Origin: Cordia subcordata | Taxonomy: Eukaryota; Streptophyta; Magnoliopsida; Boraginales; Cordiaceae | Length of the DNA: 64,000 bases | Assembly: GCA_028554755.1 (NCBI GenBank) | Contig: JAPTOF010000006.1 | Location: 1,296,501 to 1,360,500 of the forward strand | Direction: 5' to 3' | Shown: positions 50,796 through 62,725 of the stretch, piece after piece | Layout of the letters: every line of letters starts with the position of its first letter | How positions within the stretch are numbered: position 1 is the stretch's first letter | Program-made: the position numbers and the translations under genes | Notes under the pieces: generated by a model | What the model saw: the letters and a program-made list of their open reading frames with translations, nothing else | Told to the model about the DNA's origin: nothing | Database searches by the model: none

Positions 50796-53700
50796 CTAGA
50801 AATCATGAAAGAGAAGGAGAGCGTCATCAAGATTCATTAAGGAAGATTCCAGGATAATCCTGACTTTAACTAAGCGCTTGTATCGGCTGCCCAATTCCCC
50901 TATGAGCTTTTCCTTGGGTATTGAAAGAATCTGGAAAGATTATGTGGAGATTATTAGCCTGCCGATATGCCCTAAGAGGACAGAGGATGAAACTAAAGTT
51001 TCACAAACATAATCCAGGAAAGCTTTAGTAACCAGAGGGAAAGATCATAGTTCAGTACAATCTTTCTGCTTGGTCGTAAGTTTTGTTGTAAGTGGAGGTC
51101 TTGGGTGGGGAAAGAATATTTCTCGAGTGTATATATCCTCAAATTATACAAGATCATTCGACACCTAATTCAAGTTCTCATGATCCAACTACCAAAATCT
51201 GATTTGCTTATTACCCAAGATATTAGCTGAATATCAATAGCATCTTCAAAGTACAAGATAACTTTTGCTACATGGAACAATTTTTCAAGATAGAATTTTT
51301 GGATGAACAAATTAGGCCTCCAAATTCTTTCAGACAATTAAAAGAGACAGAAAATATGTAGCATGTCTATCAAAAAAGATACATAACATGACTATCCAAG
51401 AAAAGGACAACACCAAAGCAGCTTTACATATTATCAAACCCCTTTTTCTTGCTATTGCTCATACGCTATTCGAAGGTTCAAATCTAAGGCTTAGGCCTCC
51501 AAATTCCTTTTAGTGTGCAGAGACAATTAACAATTACAGAATTTTTTTTTTTTTTTTGGTTTTGAGACATAACAGAGACAGAAAATATGTGAGATGACTA
51601 TCCAGAAAAGGTAAATAAAAAAGCAGTTTTACATATTATCAAACCTCTTTTTCTTGTTCTTGCTCGTGTGCTACTCGAAGTCGCAAATTTAAAGCAGCAT
51701 GGTACATTTCATCCACAACATGCTCCCAGAGAGATTGCTTATTCACTTTCCATAGCAAGAATTCTGTCTGCTTACCTCCAGGGGCAGTAACTTTCTAAAA
51801 GGCAAACAAATAAAGATTCAAAGCATGAATTTCAAGCTTCCATCAAATAGCAAATAATAGGAATATTTTCTTCAATTTTCTTTACTTCCATGTGTGACTC
51901 GGTCCCAAGCACCCTTGAGACAGAATTATTTAATTTATTTGAATCTCAGTATCATTACAAACTTCCAGCCCTTTCCTTAACAACAATAATTGACCCTTAA
52001 AGACTGCCTTGAAATTAGAGGGAGTTACACGTGGAAAAGCAGTGATAAATTACCTGCATCTGCACATACTCATCATTCCAAAGCCTATAAAGTATCTTGA
52101 TGGTATCTTTCTTTTCAACAAATGTGCTATCTGAAATCTTAAGAATGATAAAGGTTCAACAGAAAACAGTTAGCTGCAGTTATGTTGAGAATTTCTAAAC
52201 CATTCTTCATAAGCCCTTTTTCTAACATAAAGATCAAGGGGTCATTTGAAAATTATGAAGAACAGGTCTTAAGCCTAATTCTTCATTAACCAGTAACCAG
52301 AATTCAGGGAAAAACTGAAATTTAAAAGATTCTTCCTTGTGATGTTATACCTTATCAGTCTCAAGCAGCCGTCCAGCCTTCGTCAGTAGCCTGAAAATCC
52401 TAAAGGCCTCCTTTCCATGCCTCTTTTGCACAATGGATTCAACCTGCTCTAAGAGAAGAGCAACTAACATCAGATGCAGGAAAGCTATTGATAGTGTGTG
52501 AACAGGAACAGTGAAAACATTTTACGTAACCTCTTCATTCTGAGACATCTCAAGAATACTCTTCAAATCTACAAAGGAAAAAAACGTCTGATCTTCAGTA
52601 TCAAGAACAACTGATACTACTAAAAATCACATAAAAAACCATACCAATACTGTATTTTTCGTCTAAGCCTAACGCTGCATCTTGGCATCCCAGTTGGACA
52701 AGGGAGGCTCTAATTCGGTCTAAGTTCATGCCAAGGCCACCTTCCTTCTTTATCATCTCTTCATAAATATCATTTACAGATAAGGGAACTGCAAAATATG
52801 CTTCCAAATCAGAATAGTAGCAAAAGAACTAAGAAAATAGTGAGGAAAAGAACTCATGGAACATGCACAAGAAAACATAAATTACATTTAGAGCAAATCT
52901 TTAAAATTCATCCTATGAACACAAGTTCATAATCTTCAAAGCTAGAACTTCTCTTTTATCCTACAGTCACTGACCCTTCATGAGCAAACATTTGTAGAAA
53001 ATCCAGTTTGAACTTGCCTCATTGGGTCTGATGTTGGTACAAACTAAATAATGAATAACCCCCAATTAAGATATTCCCGACAAGAAGGATGCAAAGATCA
53101 AGGTCAACAACATTTGAATAGAAAACTGAGGCACCTGTATTATCCATTTTGATTTTGGTTTCCAATCTTCTAGATAATGCAAGGATTGCTTCTAGGACAA
53201 TGCCAGCTTCATCGTTGAGCCGTGCTCTAACATTTTCGACACAAGCCTACAATAGAAATATTGTGTGTATTTTACAATACTGAAATTAATAATAATGTTA
53301 TTCATCTTCTTGATCTTCAAATCCATGTTCCGATAAGATTGCAACAGGAGGAGCATGACTTATTGATCACATCTAACATTCTAATGGAAGTATATCAGAT
53401 CTAGCAAGAACTCCAAATGTTCTTCAAGCTTGCATCTGTAGTTAATATTCTGTATCATAACAAAATTAACTGACCTTATGCCTCAGACAACAAACAAACT
53501 CCTCAAAGTTTACATGCCAAACTACTTCCTTTTTCCCATCAAATTCCGCATCTGACTCTAAATAATCCTTCTTGCGCTGTTGAATAAAACACAATAAATA
53601 AGAAAATGCTAAAAAAATGATATCCAAGGCATAGAGACAGTCACTACACAGACCTTCTCCCCACTTTTTACACTTTCGGGAGCTTCCTCAATCTTTTTCT

Positions 53701-56194
53701 TGGAGAAATTACTGGTCTCAACTAAGAATCTGATTGATTCCATAGGAGCAGCAGCTGCTATAGCACGTTCTTCTATGGTTTGCAACTCGCCAGCAATCTT
53801 CGTGCATATCAAGCACAAAATATAAATGTTAGATAATCTTTACTGATGATCCCGCGAAATAATTACAGTTGTTGAGTACAATTTGAAATGAGAAAGACAA
53901 CAGCTTTAAGAAAAGGGATGATAAGAACAAATAGCTGTGAGATCAAGGTAGCAATATGCCCACACAAACAGCACTTCAGTTGGGACCTTTCTATCTTAAA
54001 CCCATAAACTCTGATGTATTACCAGAGTAAATAAGAAGTCAAACCATGTTATGGGACCTCAGTCATTCATATAGAATAAGTAGCAAGTCAACCTTTCTCA
54101 AAGCTGAGAACAAATATCAGAATTCAAATTCATCAATCTAATAAACTGATTGCCTTAGACTTGAATTAGATGTTCGGTGTGGCGGGGTTAAAAATGGAAA
54201 GGAAAAGAATTTGAAGACAATATTCACACAGCATTTTTCTGTGACACAGTTGAATGTCAAAATTCACAAATCTTATTAAAATCAAAGAAGACTGATAAAC
54301 ATATTTCAGATAAAAGTTTCTCTCCCAATTTAATCACTCTATTTGATAACCAAGCAAAGGAAAATAAAATGTGCAGTAATTTGTCCTCTTCGAATGCCAA
54401 GTTAACAGGGACTGGAGCGCTTAAAAATGGTAAAGGAAAATCAACTATGCAGTATTTTATCCTCAATTATACAGATCATCAACCGCCACCAATACGGCTA
54501 CATATGTTCCTGCTATAATTACCTTCTCAGATTTGGCTCCTCGTTTTTTTGCAGGAGCTTCATCTTCCGCAGGTGGTGCTAGAAATGGTTCAGGAGCAGG
54601 ACAACGTTCCACAAATCGGGCATGTACAAGTTTGTGAAAGTTCTCCTGCACAGTATCCACGGTAGAGTTGCCTGAAAAATGATCAAGGCCAGATGAGCAA
54701 AACCTAGTCCTTGTACTGCAGAATGATGACCCCCCCCCCAACCATCAACACCAGCCTAGCAATATGGCAGTAGACCCAATTTTCCTTCCCAAAAAGAACA
54801 TGAAAAGAAACAGAAAAGGAAAAATAGGAAAAAGAAACCAAACATCAAGTAATGGGAAACCTAAGCCTCTTTTGGTTTAGTGATAATACTAATAGACTTC
54901 CTTTCCATCAAAGAAGAATTAGATCCCACATTCAAACATTAGCAAGAAAACTTGTCCTCACCTTGGCTTGCCATCTGCTTATGCCTATCCATAATTTGAT
55001 TCAGTGACAGCCTACCATGCTGGAGCAATCCTTCAAAAATCTCTTCGCACTAACAAAATCCAAAGGAAGAAAAGATCTTAACACCAGCTCCTTTTTTCCC
55101 AATGGAAAAGCAAAAATCAAAAATAAATGCTATATAAGAGGGGGGGGGGGGGTGGGGGAACTCACTTCTTTACCAAGCTCCTTCGACACAATCTCCACAA
55201 ACTTTGGGAACCTCATATGATGTATAATGTTATCAAACAATGCCATATACTGTGTAATAACCTTGGGCGCCTCACCAAACCCACCTACATTCATTACAAA
55301 TCAACAAATAACAAGCTCTGATATTCACATTCCACGCTTGTTGTTATATCCAGCAGGTCGATCTCTAAGTAATTAGATTATTGTGATATCACCACATCTA
55401 TATGTCATGCAACAACCTTTGGCACCTCATGAAATCTATCGACATCCATTACACATCAACAAATACAGTTAACACATTCAAACTCCACAATTTTTTTCTC
55501 ATTCTCAACTTGAAAAGCTAACAAAAAGCATCTTATCTCTTACCAAGGTTGCACGTTAGACGTTGTGGTATAACAATAATCAGATTATAACGACAATAAT
55601 GGCCTATCATGCAACTTCTGTAAAATGTGATCTTCATAGTTTACCATTGTCAATTACTTATATCCATGTGTCGCTCATTGTAAAAATAAACATATTCTGT
55701 AAACAGAGTGGATTGATCGTTGGCAAGCTAATTCATGGAAAAAATGCATTTTTATTTCGAATTTAATAGGTTATCAAATAAGCGAATTTCTAGGGTTGTG
55801 GAATGTACCTTCTTGTTGAATAGCGAAGGCTTGAACGCAATTATGATGGATCAATACAAGCAGACAATTCTTCACATTCTCTTTACTCAGCTCTGTGTAC
55901 CTTATCATTTGCGCCAACGTTAGGGTTCCTCTGCGTAATAGACACTCGCAAACTTTCTGCAAAAATTAAGACAATGGATATACTAAACATTTTTTTTTCT
56001 ATAAAATTATGAAAAATAAAGAGAACACTGAATTATATGTACATGTGTTGGTTGATGGAAGAGTGAATAAAAACTGTGTATAATATATTTATAGGTAGAG
56101 AGAGTAGAGAGATAGAGAGTGATACGGCGTTGAGGTCGCCGAAGTAAGAGGAGATGAGATAAACAGCGAGCTTGATGCCGTTTTGCGACACCAT
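50796..56194 (-). CDS. RPC3: RNA polymerase III subunit RPC3 (POLR3C / C82 homologue)
   Basis: RPC3 is a winged-helix subunit of the Pol III-specific RPC3-RPC6-RPC7 trimer, needed for promoter opening on tRNA and 5S genes. Fourteen exons (minus), all in frame: 56194-56126, 55956-55809, 55284-55166, 55049-54962, 54671-54523, 53797-53654, 53576-53475, 53246-53135, 52788-52645, 52568-52531, 52443-52351, 52137-52054, 51794-51645, 50930-50796; 524 aa, close to plant homologues. Family blocks: CECLLRRGTLTLAQMIRYT and VLIHHNCVQAF in the N-terminal winged helix; NFHKLVHARFVERCP; WHVNFEEFVCCLRHKACV; RHGKEAFRIFRLL; FVEKKDTIKILYRLW; and the C-terminus MNLDDALLLFHDF. The last exon lies behind a 714-bp intron that contains a decayed copy of the end of exon 13. 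A homopolymer C run follows the exon 3 donor. The gene starts 160 bp from a divergent tRNA-Cys-like sequence. Confidence 0.94.
51312..51480 (-). pseudogene. Decayed copy of the 3' end of RPC3 exon 13 inside intron 13
   Basis: Segments 51312-51480 and 51491-51680 are diverged tandem copies: both have TTAGGCCTCCAAATTC, GAGACAGAAAATATGT, GACTATCCA, and TTTACATATTATCAAACC. The right copy is the real end of exon 13 plus its donor. The left copy, read on the minus strand, encodes LRIAYEQ, then a TAG stop, then QEKG, where the real exon has LRVAHEQEQEKE, and it still has a GGGGTTTGATAA donor-like site. It is therefore a non-functional duplicate of an exon end. Confidence 0.8.
55140..55158. repeat. 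Poly-G/C run next to the RPC3 exon 3 donor
   Basis: A run of about 13 G, one T and five more G on the plus strand, i.e. a C tract a few bases inside intron 3 on the gene strand. Confidence 0.9.
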
Positions 56195-56354
56195 CACGGC
56201 GGCGGCGGCTTCACTTTTTTCTTTTGTACAGCGTCGCGAGGCCGAAGCTAACCGAACAGAAGCATGGGTGGAGGCGGGAAGGCTTATTGTGAGCTAACAG
56301 CTAAAACACATATTCTCCTTGAAGAGGATTTAGGTTAAAAACAGAGAATCAAGC

Positions 56355-56415
56355 GGGTCCATAGCTCAGTGGTAGAGCATTTGACTGCAGATCAAGAGGT
56401 CACCGGTTGGGCCCT
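56355..56415 (+). pseudogene. tRNA-Cys(GCA)-like gene missing its T arm
   Basis: The sequence begins GGGTCCATAGCTCAGTGG and ends TGGGCCC plus T. The acceptor stem (GGGTCCA with TGGGCCC), the D arm with an intact box A (TAGCTCAGTGG), and the anticodon stem-loop (TTTGA CTGCAGA TCAAG, anticodon GCA at 56387-56389) are all present. The T arm is not: after GTCACCGGTT the sequence goes directly to GGGCCC, leaving 61 bases instead of about 72. In normal tRNA-Cys the T arm contains CCGGTT twice; loss of 11 bases between those repeats gives exactly this sequence and removes box B. A T run follows (terminator-like). It probably cannot be a working tRNA. It lies 160 bp upstream of RPC3, on the opposite strand. 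Confidence 0.85.
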
Positions 56416-56429
56416 CTTCGGTCCCCTTT

Positions 56430-57118
56430 TTCCTTATTTTCTTTTCTTCTCTTTTTTTGGGGCCGAGGTCCTTTTTTGGTCCATTTTTTGTTCTTTTCTT
56501 AATTTTTTAAGGAAATAAATACTTGCATTTAACAGGAAAAAAGATAATTTACAGCCCATGGGCTCACACACCAAAGTCCAAAAACGAAAAATACAAATGC
56601 TCTATTTGGTATAAGCTTATTGTAAAATGCTTTTTATTTAAAAATAAATGACTTGGTTTGAGTTTTCATGAGATATTTGTAATAAGATATCTTCGTTATA
56701 ATTATAAAAAATAAGACAAAATGGATTATTTATATCTTATAAGATAAAAAATATGATTTATTTTAAATTTTTATAATATATTTATAATAAAATATCTTAT
56801 ATCTTATAAGATAAAAAGATACAATAAACATTATACTATTACACAGCAAAACGCCAAACGTAAACGCTTGGGCTAGAAAAAGGCCCAACACCAAAAATTC
56901 CACATCAACAGTAAAGGCCAGCAGACAAGGGACACATCTGCACCACCATGGCCCAGAAAAATTTTTGATTCACACATATGTCCTGATAATTTTCTCTCTT
57001 GCCCTTTAAAGTTTAAAGAAAGAGTTTAGGGTATCATCAATACTTAAGTAGCATGTATATCCTCAATTATACAATATTCTCTCTTATTATACGAAGACGC
57101 GAATTCTCAAAAAATCAA
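56430..57118. other. Intergenic DNA right of RPC3
   Basis: AT-rich, with repeated ATATCTTATAAGATA-like palindromes near 56730-56822. No gene recognised. Confidence 0.5.
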
Positions 57119-57246
57119 CAAAGATTCGTTTGGATTGGCTTTTATTTAGAAATACTTTTTTATATGACTTTTGAAAAATAAAAATATTTTTTCAATTTTA
57201 GAAGCTAAAATTTTTTATTTATGAGAAAAGTCAATCTAAACAGACC
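57119..57246. mobile_element. Short palindromic MITE-like element
   Basis: A ~128-bp segment with inverted ends: left CGTTTGGATTGGCTTTTATT, right reversed CTGTTTAGATTGACTTTTCT, around A/T-rich arms. Same family as the element at 16452-16673. It is close to a long hairpin. Confidence 0.6.
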
Positions 57247-57249
57247 CTA

Positions 57250-59800
57250 ACCCTAATGATTTACAAATTGCAAGAAATATCCAATCAATTTCCGTACAAT
57301 CAATTTATTATATCTAAGCTTTAAAACATTTTTCACTAGTAGACCTTATCTAGTGGGACAAAAATATAACTTATATGATTTAGACAATAGACTTACGCTT
57401 ATTTTGTAATCATAGGACATAGTGTGTGTCTATATATATATAGTCATTCTCTTCACAACTTAGATTTTGATAATTAATATGCTTTGCGTTTTGTCTAGGG
57501 GTGGGGTCTATAATATAAATGGTAGGATGTTATGCTTTTATTTTACAAACCCGTGAGTTCTACAAGTGTTCAAAAACTTAAACGACCGTGCGTTTGTGAT
57601 ACTTTTTCTTTTGTCGAGATAATATATTTCTTACTTCATAGTGATTGGCAGTTGTTTCAAAATCAGAATCAAAATCTATGGCATGTTGGCTCCACACGGT
57701 GCGTGAGGTTAATTCTCATTTATTTTTTCTTTTTTGGAAAGAAATACGCTTTTTATTTAGGTGATTATTTTGGAGATAATATTACCCATAACGATAATTG
57801 TCAAAGTTGTACTGTGTAGAATCATCAATGCATCGCTTTAATGTTCAAAACATGATTGTACCATACAGTCCTTTCAATTTCACTAATGATTCTGATTTTG
57901 AATAGTTAGTCAAGATCTATATATATATATATAAACATCAACTTGGAAAACAAAAAGAAAAAGAAATTTTTATATACCCTATAATGAATGAATGGAATGT
58001 CCAGTTAATAATTATATATTTCTTTTTTATTTTGAGAAGTTGGTCTGACCTTTTTTTATTTAGTACGTGTGTGGTTGATTTTTTCTTTGATTCTTCTTAG
58101 ATATATAGTACAAAAAGTTTGTTTGAATTAGTTTTTCTAAGGAAAAAAAAAAGAAAAAATTTCAAAAAACAACTTTGTTTAATTTGTAAAAAGTATTTGG
58201 ATTAATTTTCAAAATAAATTGAAAGTGAAAAAGGTTCAATTTCAATTTTTTCTTAGAAATTTAGTGAAAAGATTTACTTTTTCAAAAGTTATATACATAA
58301 AAATAAAATAAAAAAAAACTTTTATTCAAAGGACAATTTAAACGATCCAATAATAATAGTGAGCATAATTTCTCATAATCAATATTGTGGACGAGAAGTA
58401 CCATCAATTGCACCATCAAAAATTGACAACCTAGTAAAAGTAGATGAAGAAATTCAAAAAGTTTGTGCAAGCCTTTTTCCACATTTGTGTGTGAGGAGGA
58501 ACACGCAGACCCCATAAGCACCGTATCAAGCAGACACAAAAATGTGAGTGGGCGTAGCAACTTAATCACGCAGTGCTTAAATATGTGGGGGCTTGAATTT
58601 ACTCCCATCTCTGTTTATGGCGATCTTGACCTGAACCCTCCGGCATCTCACATGCGCATGCTTGTCTCGTTTGATGTTAGACAGCGGTCACCACCTTAAA
58701 TTTGCGTCTCCAATTCTTTAATATTTAATTTATCATTCCATTTGATGCACATAATATGGGTTTTTGTAAATTGTACCTAACGGAATCGTTAAATACACGA
58801 TGATCATTACTATCTTTTTCATTTAAATAAAAAATTCTAGTAAAAAAATACTCGTTAAATTTCAAAACACATGATTTCTCTATCCCGGTCCGGGCCTAGT
58901 TGTATGACTGTGTACCTTTGCCTTAGACATGTCTGCAATCTGTTGAACCCAGTGTCATCGATCTCAAGTTCTCAGCATTTAATTAGTGTGATACTGACCC
59001 AAACTAAAACAACATATATAGCTATAATGTTCACATGTTTTCTTGCTTGACTCTTCTCTGTTTACAAGTGGAATGTGAACTGATAAACGAGAAAGTGATA
59101 GAGAGAGAGAGCTCTTTCCTTTTTTTCATTTTCATTTTTGTATGTATTTTGGAAATTTTGGTTAATTCAAATTGTAGAACATGTTTATTAATTCAAAATA
59201 TATAAATACAACATTTAACGTGGTTCAATTTTTAACAAGAAACTAGTGCATGCATATTTACATAAAATAAGAGTTCTATGCACTAATGTACCAAATGACT
59301 TGTACATCTCTAATCTTTCAATTGTTTACTCCAGCTATATATATTATTTTTTCTAAGAATAATGTAATGAGGCATGAGGAGTGCAAGTTTAATTTTTGTC
59401 AATTTCACACGGACATGACAGCTTTGATTGAGGAATTATTGTGCACTCACACACATACGATAATATTATATTCTTCTTTAAATATTATCACTTTTGAAAA
59501 GTGGAGTTGAGCCTAAAAAGTGAACAAGTGTTTCCTGGTGATCAAGTCATTTAAAAAAGAAAAACAAAATATCCATGTACATATTCTTTGGTGTTGATGT
59601 TTTATTAATGGTGCTCTTATCTTTTAGCCTCACACCACATGGAATATGGATATGACCTTTTGGCCAATACAAGACATCTAACTGCATTTGATCATATCAG
59701 ACCTAATACGTCAGGAGCATAAATAAGCAAACAAAGGATTGCACAACAGTGTGTGTGATAATAAGATCATGAATAGACAACTTTCTTCTTCTCTCTCCAA
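57250..59800. other. Intergenic DNA between RPC3 and MIR393
   Basis: AT-rich DNA with MITE-like stretches (near 58110-58290). The part at 58460-58690 is less AT-rich and open on both strands, but the peptides have no recognisable motifs. The right end should hold the MIR393 promoter. Confidence 0.45.
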
Positions 59801-59929
59801 TATTTTATATATCAAGAAACTCAATGATAGTATCTTCATTAACTCCTCAGTGAGAAAACAACATTAGCTAGCTGAACCATTTACACAGCCAGAGGGTGAT
59901 GATGATCCAAGTTTCATTTAATTTCTTGG

Positions 59930-60053
59930 TGCAGCTGTAGAATTCCAAAGGGATCGCATTGATCTGATCAGGCAAGTTAGATTTTTTTCGTTGTCTGCTT
60001 CGTTCGCTATCTGATCATGCCATCCCTTGGGAATTTTCCATCTGTAGCTTGTC
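59930..60053 (+). ncRNA. MIR393: miR393 precursor
   Basis: The 22-nt mature miR393 sequence, of the form ending in GAUCU, is at 59944-59965 (opens TCCAAAGGGATCGC). The opposite arm at 60014-60034 (ATCATGCCATCCCTTGGGAA) pairs with it almost fully, with a few internal mismatches, and the pairing extends outward through GCAGCTGTAG / CTGTAGCTT. The loop between the arms is about 48 bases. In plants miR393 cuts mRNAs of the TIR1/AFB auxin receptors and so dampens auxin response, including during pathogen response. A TATA-like sequence (TTTTATATATC, near 59803-59813) lies about 120 bp upstream. The match to the conserved mature miRNA together with a proper star arm makes this a confident call; the ends of the precursor are approximate. 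Confidence 0.95.
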
Positions 60054-60059
60054 GATTTT

Positions 60060-62270
60060 TTATTTTGAATCCCTTCGTAACGTTATCATTCTCCAACGCT
60101 CTTAAGGTCAGCACGTTTTCTTACCTTTGCACCACATGTATTTTCTATGGATGGCATATATTGCTCTCTTATCAAGATTTAGGGGGTTCATTTTAATTTG
60201 TGAGGCTCTAAAAAATTCGTGAGTGCAAAAGTTTAGTTTCATTATTTGATATCATATTTCAGAAAAATGGGTTTAATGATTACCACGAGTTTTTTGGTTT
60301 GCTCGTGGAACCACACAAGGTCCCCTCCCCCCCCCCCGGGCACCCCCCCCCCCCCGCCCAGCGGTGTAAAGTAAAAGGTAAGAAAGAAATTAGCTTCCAT
60401 GAATATCCATTTGCTGCTGTTCTTTTCTTATCTTGATAGATAAATTGATAATATATATCTTGCTTATCAGAATGAGTTGGTCTTAACGCACACCTAAAGT
60501 GTACATTCAAAGCTTAAACTAATGAGTATTGAAGCTATGCATGTATGTGTTAATTATTGGTGGTCGTAATATTCTTCTAAAGTTGAAAAAAAAAAAAGGT
60601 TTAACTTTTATATCTTCAGATCAAATGAGATATTCTAATAGTTTATCTATGAATCTCAAGAATTAGCTTGGAGGTTATTCTTTCCACATCATTTGCCACA
60701 GTTGCAGGGAAGCGGGTTTCTGTCAGCATGCCATCCATCCATGACTCAGCACAGACTTTGGTCTCGTAATTCAACTATTTTAGAGTTTCGATTTTTTTTA
60801 AATAAATTAGTTAAATACTTATTGTAAAAATGATTTATCTTTTATAATAAATAAAAGTATTTTTTTTTTCATTTAAAAAGACCAATTCAAATGAATTCTT
60901 GCTCTATTTCTAGTGCACAACTGCGGACCAGAGCTAGCAAGACATTGACAGAGCTTTCACGACAGTTTAATTAGCCATGTTGATAAGAAAAACATGACCA
61001 TTTATAGTGTTAATTAGCATGTTGTCCCTTGCCAAATGTGTAAATTATTGTGTCTTCTCATGAAAATATTAATTTTAGTTATATTATTTATGCCTACTTG
61101 TACTTCGGATGATTTTGGTCTGTGGATGTGATCAATGACTTCTTTTCTTTTTTTGGTTGAGGAAAAACTGTGTGTGTGTATATATATACACGAATCATCC
61201 AATGCCACAAGAATCGGCAACCAATTGTCTAAGCAAAAATAACTCAAATGAAAGATTATGAGCTTAAGAAAGTGGAAGAGAGCCTCTCCTCATTGGACGG
61301 GCAACCCACTTTATCACACGGTTAATACTTTAAGAAATGTGCCTAAAAAGAATTAAGAAATGTGCCTAAAAAAAGGGCCAGAAAAATTAGAAAATCAGAG
61401 ATATGGAAAATTTAAGAATGATAGAACACTGCCTCCAATCAGACTCCCATAATGAACGAAGACAGTTAAAGACTTTTAAAGTATCTCACTCGATGATGGT
61501 AGGAAATTCAGGTCAAGGCATCACAATTGTTTTCTTTTTCCTTTTTTTTTCCTCCTATACCAAGCCTCGAACCTTGATGTTGGGGTTCAATAAATTTTAT
61601 AACTAGTCTTGAACCATCACTTAGTTACTCAATTAATGCATAATAGTTGTTCGGTAAAAATGGATTGGTATGAAATAGTATAATGAGGTGGGCCCAAATA
61701 TTTTGGACTTAAAATACTTTATGTGAATTGACACGTGAGTTGACACTGACCCAAGAAAGAACAATTGATGGTCCAATTCTTATATATACTACCTAACAAA
61801 CTATACTAGTGCAATTACGTATATAGCAATATATTAAAAAGGAAAATCTCCTTGACGTTAATTTAACTTCAAAATTACATTAAGAGATTTAAATATTATT
61901 TAAGTTATCCCATGGTAAAATAAGTAGTGAAAGAATCATTAATGTATTCCGGCTTTTTATTTTATAAAACAAACAAACTAAATATTTTAAAACAAAAATA
62001 ACGGATATGTGTATATATACACTTTTTACAACAAAAAATAACAAATATAAAAATAATAAATAATATTTTAAAACAAATATAAAATTAACAATATGTATAA
62101 GTTCCCTTTAAACTTTTTAGGGTTTATGCCGTGCAAATATAATCCATTGTGATGATTGGCATTTACTTAGTTTGCAACTAAGACAGGGAGGTACTTTGGG
62201 GACCGATCAATATTTTGTACAAAAGCAACAACAGACCCGATATTCCACGGAGAATTTCTGATGTTTTAGG
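60060..62270. other. Intergenic DNA right of MIR393
   Basis: AT-rich; the remainder of the MIR393 primary transcript is probably in the first few hundred bases. No other gene recognised. Confidence 0.45.
60327..60355. repeat. Double poly-C run
   Basis: C11 (60327-60337), then GGGCA, then C13 (60343-60355). Such runs are rare in this AT-rich DNA and may be misread in length. Confidence 0.9.
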
Positions 62271-62499
62271 GTTCCTTTAGATTAGCATTTTCACAAAAAA
62301 GAGTTTTTTCTAAAAAGTTAAAATTTGTAACTCTTGGAAAAAGTTAAATTAGAAGTTTTTTTCAAAGTTTGAACTTTTTCTAAGTCGAATCTAAGTAGTT
62401 ATTGTAAAAAAAAAATTAAAAGAAAAAAAAACTTTTTCAGCAAGGAAAAAAAAACAATTTAAACAGGATCTTAATTATGATAGTACATGCTTCACCCAC

Positions 62500-62720
62500 T
62501 AACGATACAATATTTTAAAATAAAAATTGGGAATGAAGATAGTAATTACACAATTAAATAATTTATTTTTAAAAATATATTTATTTTTAAAATTATATTA
62601 ATATTAACAAATATTTAAATATATAATTTATTAAAAATAAAAATGTTATTTATTATAAAAATAAATATGACTATTTAAAAATATATGAATTATAAACGTA
62701 AATATATGAAATTAAAAGTG
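62500..62720. other. Very AT-rich island
   Basis: About 220 bases made almost only of A and T with repeated TTTAAAAATA and ATTTATTTTTA motifs, of the kind described for matrix-attachment regions. No coding capacity. Confidence 0.5.
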
Positions 62721-62725
62721 TTATT

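Noticed and set aside
50640..51000. Plus-strand reading frames (for example KWHDVYLDMDRFHECC... and KRLYRLPNSPMSFSLGIERIW...) that look like a gene with frameshifts
   Set aside because: The minus strand over 50930-50796 is the last exon of RPC3 (ILSIPKEKLIGELG to LLLFHDF). The plus-strand peptides are its mirror image and its 3' UTR.
58282..58699. Overlapping frames on both strands near 58.5 kb
   Set aside because: Neither peptide has recognisable features; open frames on both strands of a less AT-rich patch are expected by chance.
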